NCBI RefSeq assembly: GCF_900177795.1
Contig: NZ_FXWJ01000002.1
Span: 915,879 to 979,878 of the forward strand
DNA from: Plantibacter elymi (nom. nud.)
GTDB lineage: Bacteria > Actinomycetota > Actinomycetes > Actinomycetales > Microbacteriaceae
Direction of reading: 5' to 3'
Length of the DNA: 64,000 bases
Shown here: in pieces, positions 18,034-25,467 of the stretch
How positions within the stretch are numbered: the first letter of the stretch is position 1
Layout of the letters: each line of letters opens with the position of its first letter
Position numbers and translations under genes: made by a program
Notes under the pieces: generated by a model
Seen by the model: only the letters and a program-made list of their open reading frames with translations
The model's database searches: none
What the model was told of the DNA's origin: nothing

Positions 18034-18140
18034 CACTGAGCCTGTCGAAGTGCGCCCTTCGACAAGCTCAGGGACCGGGTGGGGTGGCTCAGGGACCGGG
18101 TGGGGTGGCTCAGGGACCGGGTGGGGGTGACTCAGGGACC
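18034..18140. repeat. Palindromic repeat pair plus 21-bp tandem repeats
   Basis: An inverted pair of the small repeat family: CACTGAGCCTGTCGAAGTG at 18034-18052 and CCCTTCGACAAGCTCAGGG at 18055-18073. It is followed by further copies of the right half, with CTCAGGGACCGG starting at 18067, 18088, 18109 and 18131 (period 21, 21, 22). The pair can fold into a hairpin between the convergent marR and metI genes and could act as a terminator. Confidence 0.85.
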
Positions 18141-18142
18141 GA

Positions 18143-18802
18143 TCAGCGCCGGAGGATCTTCCGGGCCAGCCAGTTGCCGAAGAACTGGATGAGCTGGACG
18201 AGCAGGATGATGATGATGACCGCGGCCCACGTGACGACCGGCTCGAACTGCCGGAAGCCGTACTGGATCGCGAAGGCACCGAGCCCACCGCCGCCGATGA
18301 AGCCCGCGACCGCCGACATGTCGACGATGACGACGAACACGAAGGTGTAGCCGAGGATCAGCGGACCGAGCGCCTCCGGAAGGACGATGCTCAGCAGCGT
18401 CCGGAGCCGGCTCGCTCCCGCGGCACGCGAGGCCTCGATGACCCCGGGCGACACCGTCAGCAGGTTCTGCTCGACGATCCGGCTGATGCCGAAGGTCGCC
18501 GCCAGGGAGATGATGAAGATGAACGCGTTCGCGCCGATGCCGGTGCCGATCACGAGTCGCGACAGCGGCTGGGCGGCCGCGAGGAAGATGATGAACGGGA
18601 TCGGCCGGAAGATGTTCACGATCACGTTGAGCACGCCGTAGAGCACGGGGTGCGAGTACAAGTTGCCGGGCCGCGTCACGTAGAGACCGGTGCCGACGAC
18701 GAGCCCTGCGATCCCGCCGAAGAGCAGGCTGAAGGAGACGAGGTAGAGGGTCTCGACGGTCGCGTCGCCGAGCTTCGGGAGCAGATCGATCAGTGCGTCC
18801 AT
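18143..18802 (-). CDS. metI: Methionine ABC transporter permease MetI
   Basis: A 219-residue inner-membrane subunit of the D/L-methionine importer, with about five transmembrane segments. The permease-ATPase coupling motif is EASRAAGASRLRTLLSIVLPEALGPLI (EAA loop) at about 125-150. The N-terminus (MDALIDLLPKLGDATVETLYLV) is typical of MetI. It begins 1 bp after the metN stop, at the end of the metQ-metN-metI transcript. Confidence 0.95.
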   Translation of the reverse strand: MDALIDLLPKLGDATVETLYLVSFSLLFGGIAGLVVGTGLYVTRPGNLYSHPVLYGVLNVIVNIFRPIPFIIFLAAAQPLSRLVIGTGIGANAFIFIISLAATFGISRIVEQNLLTVSPGVIEASRAAGASRLRTLLSIVLPEALGPLILGYTFVFVVIVDMSAVAGFIGGGGLGAFAIQYGFRQFEPVVTWAAVIIIILLVQLIQFFGNWLARKILRR

Positions 18803-18803
18803 G

Positions 18804-19832
18804 TCAGCGCACCTCCGTCACGGTCGCCTGGGATCCGATGGCGGTCAGCGCTCCGTCGATCGTCTGGTCGTCGCCGCGGAGGGCGAGCGTCAGGTGGCCG
18901 AACGCGCGACCCTGGATGTCGTTGATCCCGCCGTAGACGAGCTCGAAGTCGACGCCCGCCTGCGCGAGCGTGAGGAAGACGCCGGCCTGTGAGGCGTCGC
19001 CGTCGCGGAACGAGAGGGTGACGATGCGCCCCACGTGCCGTTCCTTGAGCACCGCCAGCTCGGCCGGCGACGGGACGCCCTTGATGACCGTCGACACGAA
19101 GCGCTTGGACGCGGCGTGCTGCGGGTCGGAGAACACCTCGAAGACGTCGCCCTGCTCGATGACCTTGCCGCGCTCCATGACGGCGACCTTCGTCGCGAGC
19201 GACTGGATCACCTCCATCTCGTGGGTGATGACGACGATGGTCACGCCGAGGTCGCGGTTCACCTGCTTGAGCAGCGCCAGGACCTCCTGCGTGGTCTCGG
19301 GGTCGAGGGCGCTGGTCGCCTCGTCCGCGAGCAGGATCCGGGGCGAGGTCGCGAGCGCGCGAGCGATGCCGACGCGCTGCTTCTGCCCGCCGGAGAGTTG
19401 GTCGGGGTAGTTGTCGGCCTTGTCGGACAGCCCGACGAACGTGAGCAGCTCGTCGACGCGGGTGCGGATCTCCGCGCGGGGACGTCCGGCGACCTCGAGC
19501 GGGTACGCGATGTTCTTCCGCACCGACTTGGAGTTGAAGAGGTTGAACTGCTGGAAGATCATCCCGATGCCGAGGCGGAGGTCGCGGAGGCCGCGCTCCG
19601 AGAGCGTCGTCACCTCGGTGCCGTCGACGACGATGCTCCCCGACGTCGCGGGCTCGAGCGCGTTGATGAGGCGCACGAGGGTCGACTTACCGGCACCCGA
19701 GTAGCCGATGATCCCGAAGACGTCACCGGCCTCGATGTCGAGGTCGACGCCGTCGATCGCGGCGATCGGCGCGGCGCCCTTCTGCGGAGACGGGTACCGC
19801 TTCGCGACGTCTCGGAGGCTGACGAGTGGCAT
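18804..19832 (-). CDS. metN: Methionine ABC transporter ATP-binding protein MetN
   Basis: A 342-residue ATPase energising methionine uptake. Walker A GYSGAGKSTLVR, Q-loop GMIFQQFNLF, signature LSGGQKQRVGIARAL, Walker B RILLADEATSALDP and H-loop VVITHEME are all present. The C-terminal 100 residues form the ACT-like NIL domain (IVTLSFRDGDASQAGVFLTLAQAGV), which binds methionine and trans-inhibits transport in characterised MetN proteins. The gene follows metQ after a strong intergenic hairpin. Confidence 0.97.
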   Translation of the reverse strand: MPLVSLRDVAKRYPSPQKGAAPIAAIDGVDLDIEAGDVFGIIGYSGAGKSTLVRLINALEPATSGSIVVDGTEVTTLSERGLRDLRLGIGMIFQQFNLFNSKSVRKNIAYPLEVAGRPRAEIRTRVDELLTFVGLSDKADNYPDQLSGGQKQRVGIARALATSPRILLADEATSALDPETTQEVLALLKQVNRDLGVTIVVITHEMEVIQSLATKVAVMERGKVIEQGDVFEVFSDPQHAASKRFVSTVIKGVPSPAELAVLKERHVGRIVTLSFRDGDASQAGVFLTLAQAGVDFELVYGGINDIQGRAFGHLTLALRGDDQTIDGALTAIGSQATVTEVR

Positions 19833-19881
19833 GGGGGGTGTCCTCGGTGTGTCGTGTGATCAGGAGGCGGTGGAACGACGA

Positions 19882-19924
19882 AGCGTTCCTGTGGGAGCGG
19901 ATGACAGCCTCCCACAGGAACGCT
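19882..19924 (-). terminator. Intercistronic hairpin between metQ and metN
   Basis: A perfect 16-bp inverted repeat (19882-19897 and 19909-19924) with an 11-nt loop, starting 12 nt after the metQ stop on the same strand as the operon. There is no T run after it. It may be a partial terminator or an mRNA-stabilising element that keeps MetQ in excess over MetNI. Confidence 0.7.
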
Positions 19925-19936
19925 CTGAACGTCGGA

Positions 19937-20845
19937 TCAGCCCTTGGCCTTGATGTCCTTCTGGACGGTCTCGAGCGACTTCACGAGGTCCTTGACCGGG
20001 GTCTTCAACGGAACCGCGGTACCGCCGGAGTTCTCCACGACGCCGTCGACGACGGACTTCGTGTCCTGGTAGATCTTCACGAGCTTCGCGTACGTCTCGT
20101 TGTCGGCGTCTGCGGCCTTCGCGGCGAAGATGTTGACATACGGCAGCGCGTTCGGGTCGGACGGGTCGTCCTCGGCGATCGCGTCGGACGCCTTCAGACC
20201 GGAGTCGTTGATGAAGTCGTTGTTGATGATCGCGCCGGTGACGTCAGGCAGCGAGGTCGGCGTCAGCGAAGCCTCGAGCGAGGTGACGGTGACCTTCGAC
20301 TTGTCGGCGATGATGTCGTCCGGCGTCGAGAAGATGTTCCCGCCGTCCTTCAGCTCCAGCAGGCCTGCGGACTGCAGGACGAGGAGCGCACGAGCCTGGT
20401 TGCTCTCGTCGTTCGGGATGGCGATCGTGTCGCCCTTCTTGATGTCCTTGACGCTGTCGACCTTGGTCGAGTAGAGGCCGAGGGGGTAGATCGCCGTCGA
20501 GCCGATGGGCGTGAGGTCCTCACCGGAGGCCTCGTTGTACTGCGCGAGGTAGACGATGTGCTGGAACTGGTTGAGGTCGATCTCGCCCTCGGTGAGCGCC
20601 GGGTTCGGCTGCGTGTACTCGCCGAAGTCGACGATGTCGACGAAGATGCCCTCCTTCTCGGCGGCGTCCTTGTACGTCTCCCAGTAGGGGTCGCTCGCGC
20701 CGACGACGCCGATCTTGACGGGGTTCGCCTCGGTGCCCTTGTCTTCAGCGGCGGCGCCTGAGCCTGAGCCGCCGGCGCATCCGGCGAGGAGCGCGATGGC
20801 GGGGATGATGGCCAGTCCGGCCAGAAGCTTCTTCGAGAAGGTCAT
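19937..20845 (-). CDS. metQ: Methionine-binding lipoprotein MetQ
   Basis: A 302-residue lipoprotein that captures methionine outside the membrane for MetNI. The signal peptide ends in the lipobox LLAGC (Cys at about 23), followed by a Gly/Ser-rich linker. The NlpA/MetQ fold is shown by VKIGVVGASDPYWETYKDAAEKEG, VDFGEYTQPNPALTEGEIDLNQFQH and GLYSTKVDSVKDIKKGDTIAIPND. AAGAGGAATC is the ribosome binding site. The 138 bp upstream contain no gene and I cannot recognise a SAM-riboswitch core in them. Confidence 0.96.
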   Translation of the reverse strand: MTFSKKLLAGLAIIPAIALLAGCAGGSGSGAAAEDKGTEANPVKIGVVGASDPYWETYKDAAEKEGIFVDIVDFGEYTQPNPALTEGEIDLNQFQHIVYLAQYNEASGEDLTPIGSTAIYPLGLYSTKVDSVKDIKKGDTIAIPNDESNQARALLVLQSAGLLELKDGGNIFSTPDDIIADKSKVTVTSLEASLTPTSLPDVTGAIINNDFINDSGLKASDAIAEDDPSDPNALPYVNIFAAKAADADNETYAKLVKIYQDTKSVVDGVVENSGGTAVPLKTPVKDLVKSLETVQKDIKAKG

Positions 20846-20983
20846 TGCTGTGATTCCTCTTTCGGGTGGTGCGCGCCGGTGGACGCTGATTCGACGGTAC
20901 GTCGGCCTAGCAGGGATGACGAACCGGTGCGTAACACTTCGGAACAGAGCGACGAACGAGGTGATCCGGTCGCCGTGAGTGGG

Positions 20984-22783
20984 CTATTCGACGAGCTCGG
21001 AGAGCTCCAGCCAGCGGACCTCGAGGTCGGCGATCTCGCCGTACATGGCCTGGATCTTGGCGCCGAGCGCGGTGATCCCGGCGAAGTCGCTCTGGTCGTG
21101 GACCGCGACCTTCTCGTGTGCCTGCTCGATCTGACCGTTGAGCTTGTGGAGCTTGCGGTCGATCGCCTTGATCTCCTGCTGCGCGTTCCGGAGCTCTGCA
21201 CCGCTCAGCTTCGGTGTCTTCTTGGTCGGGCCACCGCCTGAGGCCGTCGGGCGGTCGTGCTCCTGGGAGCGGCTGCCGGCCGTCCCGGCGTTGAGCTCCA
21301 GGTACTGGTCGATGCCGCCGGGCAGGTGCCGGAAGTGGCCGTCCATGATCGCGTACTGCTGGTCGGTCACCCGCTCGAGGAAGTACCGGTCGTGCGAGAC
21401 GACGAGCAGGGTGCCCGGCCACGAGTCGAGGAGGTCCTCCATGGCGGCGAGCATGTCGGTGTCGAGGTCGTTGGTCGGTTCGTCGAGCACGAGGACGTTC
21501 GGCTCGTCGAGCAGGATGAGCAGGAGCTGCAGGCGGCGGCGCTGACCACCCGAGAGGTCCTTCACCGGCGTCGACAGCTGCGCGCTCGTGAAGCCGAGGC
21601 GTTCGAGGAGCTGTCCCGGGGTCATCTCCTTGCCGCCGGCGACGTAGCTCGTGCGCTTGCGCCCGATGACGTCGCTCACGCGGTCCTGCTCGTACTCGGC
21701 GAGCTCGTCGAGCTGCTGCGTGAGCGTCGCGACCTGCACGGTCTTGCCGCGCTTGACGCGACCCTCGGTCGCTTCGACCTCGCCCGTGACGAGCCCGAGG
21801 AGGGTGGACTTGCCGGCGCCGTTCACGCCGAGGATGCCGGTGCGCTCGCCCGGGGCGATGCGCCACTCGACGTCCTTGATGACCGTCCGGTCGCCGTAGG
21901 ACACGGTGACGTCGAGGATGTCGACGACGTCCTTGCCCAGGCGGGCGGTCGCCATGCCGGCCAGCTCGACCGTGTTGCGCACGGGCGGCTCGTCGGCGAT
22001 GAGCGCGTTGGCGGCCTCGATGCGGAACTTCGGCTTGGCCGTGCGGGCGGGAGCGCCACGGCGCAGCCAGGCGAGCTCCTTCTTCATGAGGTTCTGGCGC
22101 TTGGCCTCGGAGACCGCGGCGGAGCGGTCGCGCTCGACGCGCTGCAGGACGTAGGCCGCGTACCCACCCTCGAAGGGTTCGACGATGCGGTCGTGCACCT
22201 CCCACGTGGCCGTGCAGATGGCGTCGAGGAACCACCGGTCGTGGGTCACGACGAGCAGGCCGCCGGAGTTCTTCGACCAGCGACGGTTGAGGTGCTGCGC
22301 GAGCCAGGTGATGCCCTCGACGTCGAGGTGGTTCGTGGGCTCGTCGAGGAAGAGGATGTCGTGGTCGCCCACGAGCAGGGCGGCGAGGGCGACCCGGCGG
22401 CGCTGACCACCGCTGAGGTCGGCGACGAGGGCGTCCCAGGCGATGTCGGAGGCGAGGCCGGAGATGACGTCGCGGACCTTCGGGTCGCCCGCCCACTCGT
22501 GCTCGTCGAATCCGCCGACGATGGTCTGGCCGACGGTCTTGTCGTGGTCGAGGGTGTCGGACTGGTCGAGCACGCCGACCGTGACACCGTTGCGCACCGT
22601 CACGCGTCCGGAGTCGGGCTCCTTGCGGCCGGCGAGGAGGCCGAGGAGCGTGGACTTGCCGTCGCCGTTGCGGCCGACGATGCCGATGCGGTCGCCCTCG
22701 TTCACCCCGATCGTGATGCCGTCGAAGACGACCTTGGTCGGGTACTCGAGGTTGAGCGCTTCAGCGCCGAGAAGGTGTGCCAT
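20984..22783 (-). CDS. ABC-F family ATPase (Uup-like)
   Basis: A 599-residue soluble protein with two ABC cassettes and no membrane domain. First cassette: Walker A GRNGDGKSTLL, signature LSGGQRRRVALAALL, Walker B DILFLDEPTNHLD. Second: GVNGAGKSTLLG, LSGGQRRRLQLLLILL, LVLDEPTNDLD. The ABC-F linker (YAAYVLQRVERDRSAAVSEAKRQNLMKKELAWLRRGAPAR region) lies between them. A C-terminal coiled coil (about 535-595) resembles that of Uup. ABC-F proteins act on ribosomes, as translation factors or antibiotic protection; the Uup-like tail favours a housekeeping role. It is divergent from the spermidine synthase-like gene. Confidence 0.93.
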   Translation of the reverse strand: MAHLLGAEALNLEYPTKVVFDGITIGVNEGDRIGIVGRNGDGKSTLLGLLAGRKEPDSGRVTVRNGVTVGVLDQSDTLDHDKTVGQTIVGGFDEHEWAGDPKVRDVISGLASDIAWDALVADLSGGQRRRVALAALLVGDHDILFLDEPTNHLDVEGITWLAQHLNRRWSKNSGGLLVVTHDRWFLDAICTATWEVHDRIVEPFEGGYAAYVLQRVERDRSAAVSEAKRQNLMKKELAWLRRGAPARTAKPKFRIEAANALIADEPPVRNTVELAGMATARLGKDVVDILDVTVSYGDRTVIKDVEWRIAPGERTGILGVNGAGKSTLLGLVTGEVEATEGRVKRGKTVQVATLTQQLDELAEYEQDRVSDVIGRKRTSYVAGGKEMTPGQLLERLGFTSAQLSTPVKDLSGGQRRRLQLLLILLDEPNVLVLDEPTNDLDTDMLAAMEDLLDSWPGTLLVVSHDRYFLERVTDQQYAIMDGHFRHLPGGIDQYLELNAGTAGSRSQEHDRPTASGGGPTKKTPKLSGAELRNAQQEIKAIDRKLHKLNGQIEQAHEKVAVHDQSDFAGITALGAKIQAMYGEIADLEVRWLELSELVE

Positions 22784-22832
22784 ATCCGGTCAACGATACC
22801 GGGCCCGGGCGTCGACCACCGCCCGTGCACCG

Positions 22833-22838
22833 TAGGCT
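22833..22838 (+). promoter_or_regulatory. -10 element, leaderless promoter of the spermidine synthase-like gene
   Basis: TAGGCT, exactly 6 nt before the GTG at 22845. Confidence 0.5.
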
Positions 22839-22844
22839 GCACGG

Positions 22845-23720
22845 GTGCCTCTGTTCTCCCGTTCCCGCCGACTCCCGTTCGGCCGTCGCGACGCCCGGAT
22901 CACCCTCCTCGACAAGCGGACGCAGCGCTACGAGCTCAGCGTCGACGACATCCCGCAGTCGGTGGTCTCCCTCGCGGACCCCCGCTCGCTCGAGTACCCG
23001 TACATCCGGCACATCGCCCGCGTGATCGACGCCGAGGCGCCGGCGGGCGAGGAGCTCGTCGTCGTCCACCTCGGTGCCGGCGCGCTGACGCTCCCCCGCT
23101 ACGTCCAGGCGACGCGTCCGGGATCGCCGCAACTCGTCGTGGAGTTCGAGCCGGAGCTGTACGCCGGGATGCTGGAGGCGCTGCCGCTCCCGGACGGCCA
23201 CCGGGTCGAGGTCCGCTTCGGTGACGCCAGGGCCGTCGCGGACGAGCCGATCGACGAAATCGCTGCCACCGACGGGGACGTCACGGCATGGCGGGACGCG
23301 AAGGTGACCGTCGTCGACCTCTGGGACGCCGCGGTGATCCACCGTCGGGTCGCGAGCCTCGAGTTCTACCGCCGCGTGGCAGCGCGGTCCGCGGACGACG
23401 GCGTGATTGCGGTGAACCTCCTCGACGGCAGCCCCTTCGACTACTCGAGACGCCAGGCGGCGACCCTGCGAGCCGTATTCGCACATGTCGCCGTCGTCCT
23501 CGACTTCGATCCGGTCGACGACGAGGGGCCGCTCGGCAACGTCGTCGTCTTCGCGAGCGACGCACCGCTCGCGGCTGTGACGCACCCGCAGCTCTTCGGC
23601 GCTCCCGCCCCTGAGCAACTGCACGGTGACGCCCTGACGGCCTGGATCGACGGGGCGACGGTCATGACCGATGCCGACGGCGAAGACTCCCCCGACCCCG
23701 ACGACCCCCGCTGGGACTGA
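22845..23720 (+). CDS. Spermidine synthase-like Rossmann methyltransferase-fold protein
   Basis: A 291-residue cytosolic protein resembling the spermidine synthase/SAM-binding fold. The nucleotide-binding loop is VVVHLGAGALTLPRYV at about 68-83, followed by VVEFEPEL (acidic residue after beta 2), RFGDARAV, and VTVVDLWDAA in the position of the SpeE active-site strand. The aminopropyltransferase DxxDP element is not evident, so true spermidine synthesis is doubtful. Such stand-alone SpeE-like proteins are widespread in actinobacteria with no assigned role. The C-terminal tail is acidic (DADGEDSPDPDDP). Confidence 0.75.
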   Translation: MPLFSRSRRLPFGRRDARITLLDKRTQRYELSVDDIPQSVVSLADPRSLEYPYIRHIARVIDAEAPAGEELVVVHLGAGALTLPRYVQATRPGSPQLVVEFEPELYAGMLEALPLPDGHRVEVRFGDARAVADEPIDEIAATDGDVTAWRDAKVTVVDLWDAAVIHRRVASLEFYRRVAARSADDGVIAVNLLDGSPFDYSRRQAATLRAVFAHVAVVLDFDPVDDEGPLGNVVVFASDAPLAAVTHPQLFGAPAPEQLHGDALTAWIDGATVMTDADGEDSPDPDDPRWD

Positions 23721-23764
23721 CGACCAGACCGTCACCGGGGCCCTCCCTATGCGCACCCATCCCG

Positions 23765-23789
23765 TTGCGCTACGGTGGGCGTAGCGCAA
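23765..23789. promoter_or_regulatory. Operator-like palindrome over the tetR -10 region
   Basis: A perfect 10-bp inverted repeat, TTGCGCTACG (23765-23774) and CGTAGCGCAA (23780-23789), with a 5-bp spacer. TACGGT at 23771-23776 is a plausible -10 and lies inside the palindrome. It is centred about 60 bp before the tetR start, as expected for autorepression. Its core recurs at 28641-28659. Confidence 0.75.
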
Positions 23790-23836
23790 TGGACCGATCC
23801 GACCGGACTCCGGCGTCGCGCGGAGGAGGTTGGTCG

Positions 23837-24403
23837 GTGCCCGTCTCCCGACGCGTCTCCCGCGCTCAGCAGATGAGCGACCGCATCCTCGACGCAGCGC
23901 TCGACCTCATGCGCTCGCGCGGCTCGGTCGCCGTCAACATCGAAGCGGTCGCGGAGACCACCGGCGTGGCGAAGACGACGATCTACCGGCGGTACCGCAA
24001 CCGCTCCGAGCTGCTCACGGCGGCCGTCGCGCGCGCCATGGAGACCCCGGTCGAGATCCCCGAGAACCTCTCCACCTACGACACCTTCACCTGGCTGCTC
24101 CACGAAGCCCGGGCGATGATCGAGGACGTGGTGGGCCGGGGCACGATCGCGTCGATCCTGCTCCAGGACGACCCCGAGTTCTCGACGCTGCTCCGCGACC
24201 TCACGAGGAACCGGGCGCGCGCGCTGTCCAACCTGGTCGACGAACGGATCTCCACCGGCGATCTGAAGCCCGGACTCGACGGCCGCCTCGTCGCGACTCT
24301 GCTCCTCGGTGCGGTCCTCGGACAGCTCGTCCGCGGCGCCGACATGGACGACGACTGGGCGGACCAGGTCCTGTCCGTCCTCTGGCCGGCACTGGCCGCA
24401 TGA
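23837..24403 (+). CDS. TetR-family transcriptional regulator
   Basis: A 188-residue regulator. The N-terminal helix-turn-helix runs QQMSDRILDAALDLMRSRGSVAVNIEAVAETTGVAKTTIYRRYRNRSELL (residues about 11-60, split here only to show order: dimer helix, helix 2, recognition helix TTIYRRYRNR). The C-terminal ligand domain is helical with no recognisable ligand. I chose the GTG at 23837 because GGAGGAGG lies 8 nt upstream; an ATG at 23789 inside the palindrome is an alternative. It overlaps the diacylglycerol kinase gene by 4 bp (ATGA). It is a good candidate regulator of the neighbouring lipid genes because the same operator core occurs in their divergent promoter. Confidence 0.9.
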   Translation: MPVSRRVSRAQQMSDRILDAALDLMRSRGSVAVNIEAVAETTGVAKTTIYRRYRNRSELLTAAVARAMETPVEIPENLSTYDTFTWLLHEARAMIEDVVGRGTIASILLQDDPEFSTLLRDLTRNRARALSNLVDERISTGDLKPGLDGRLVATLLLGAVLGQLVRGADMDDDWADQVLSVLWPALAA

Positions 24404-25431
24404 CGCGAGGCAGCACCCCGCCGCACGCTGCGGTGATCTACAACCCGACGCGCATCCAGCTCGAGCGCGTGACGAGGCTCGTCGACGCCGCGGCCACGGA
24501 CGCCGGCTGGGGCCCGACGAGCTGGATCCCGACCCGCGAGCGGTCGACCGCGGTCGACCAGGTCGCCGAGGCGCTCGGAGGCGGCGCGTCGCTCGTGATC
24601 GCCGCCGGCGGTGACGGGACGGTCCGCGAGGTGGCCGGGGCGATGCGTCACACCCGGACGCCGTTCGCCGTCGTCCCCGTCGGCACCGCGAACCTCTTCG
24701 CCCGGAACGCCGGTATCCCGATCGACACGGCCACCGCCGTGCGGGCCGTGTTCACCGGGGAGGACCGGAGCGTGGACGTCGGCGTCATCGAGTACCGGAA
24801 CCCCGACGGCGTCCGGCGCAGCACCCCGTTCCTCGTCATGTCCGGCTTCGGCGTCGACGCGGACATGGTGGCCTACGCCGACCCCGTCCTGAAGCGCCGC
24901 TTCGGCTGGATCGCCTACGTCGTCCCGATCATCCGCGGGCTGTTCCGCCGCGACCGGCCCCGCGTCTCCTGGAAGGAGGACGGCGGACCGATCCGGAGCG
25001 GACGGACGCACACGATGTTCGTCGGAAACTGCGGCACCGTCTCGGCGGGCCTCGACGTCCTCCCCGACGCACTCCTCGACGACGGTGTGCTCGACGTCCT
25101 GATGGTGCGGTCCCTCGAGGGGTGGGACGGGGTCCGGGTCACGCGCTGGCTGCACCGCGCGAACAACCCCGTCGCCCGGTTCTCCAAGGGAAGACGGACA
25201 CGGGGCCGCCGCGTGCAGCCGAGTGCCGTCGAGACGGCTGGTTCCGCCGGCGGGGCGCTCCGCTACCTGCGGGTACGACGGATCGATGTGACGGTCTCAC
25301 CACCCGCCGAGTTCCAGGCAGACGGCGACGGGATCGGCCTGGTCTCGGCGGCCCGGCTGACCGTCGACCCCGGTGCGCTCATCGTCCGACTACCGGTGAC
25401 GGCGGCGCGATCGGGTCGGCTCCGGCCCTGA
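24400..25431 (+). CDS. Diacylglycerol/lipid kinase (YegS/DgkB family)
   Basis: A 343-residue lipid kinase that phosphorylates diacylglycerol or a similar neutral lipid from ATP. The DAGK catalytic signature is AAGGDGTVREVAGAM (GGDGT at 70-74), preceded by AVIYNPTR and followed by VVPVGTANLFARNAGIP, the conserved nucleotide-site loop. The C-terminal beta domain includes VMSGFGVDADMV and EFQADGD, the usual conserved end. The start overlaps the tetR stop. It converges on the AGPS-like gene. In this setting it may re-phosphorylate alkyl- or diacylglycerol produced by the adjoining pathway. Confidence 0.9.
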   Translation: MTRGSTPPHAAVIYNPTRIQLERVTRLVDAAATDAGWGPTSWIPTRERSTAVDQVAEALGGGASLVIAAGGDGTVREVAGAMRHTRTPFAVVPVGTANLFARNAGIPIDTATAVRAVFTGEDRSVDVGVIEYRNPDGVRRSTPFLVMSGFGVDADMVAYADPVLKRRFGWIAYVVPIIRGLFRRDRPRVSWKEDGGPIRSGRTHTMFVGNCGTVSAGLDVLPDALLDDGVLDVLMVRSLEGWDGVRVTRWLHRANNPVARFSKGRRTRGRRVQPSAVETAGSAGGALRYLRVRRIDVTVSPPAEFQADGDGIGLVSAARLTVDPGALIVRLPVTAARSGRLRP

Positions 25432-25436
25432 GCCCG

Positions 25437-25460
25437 CCCTTCGACAGGATCAGGGACCGG
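25437..25460. repeat. Palindromic repeat-family copy between convergent genes
   Basis: CCCTTCGACAGGATCAGGG plus ACCGG, one substitution away from the family consensus. It lies between the stops of the diacylglycerol kinase and AGPS-like genes. Confidence 0.8.
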
Positions 25461-25467
25461 AAACGGC

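Noticed and set aside
20846..20983. SAM riboswitch before metQ
   Set aside because: The 138-bp leader shows no core or pseudoknot pattern that I can match to SAM-I, SAM-II or SAM-IV; a covariance-model search would decide.
22845..23720. Calling the SpeE-like protein a true spermidine synthase
   Set aside because: The fold-level match is good but the aminopropyltransferase DxxDP element is not seen and no polyamine gene is nearby.
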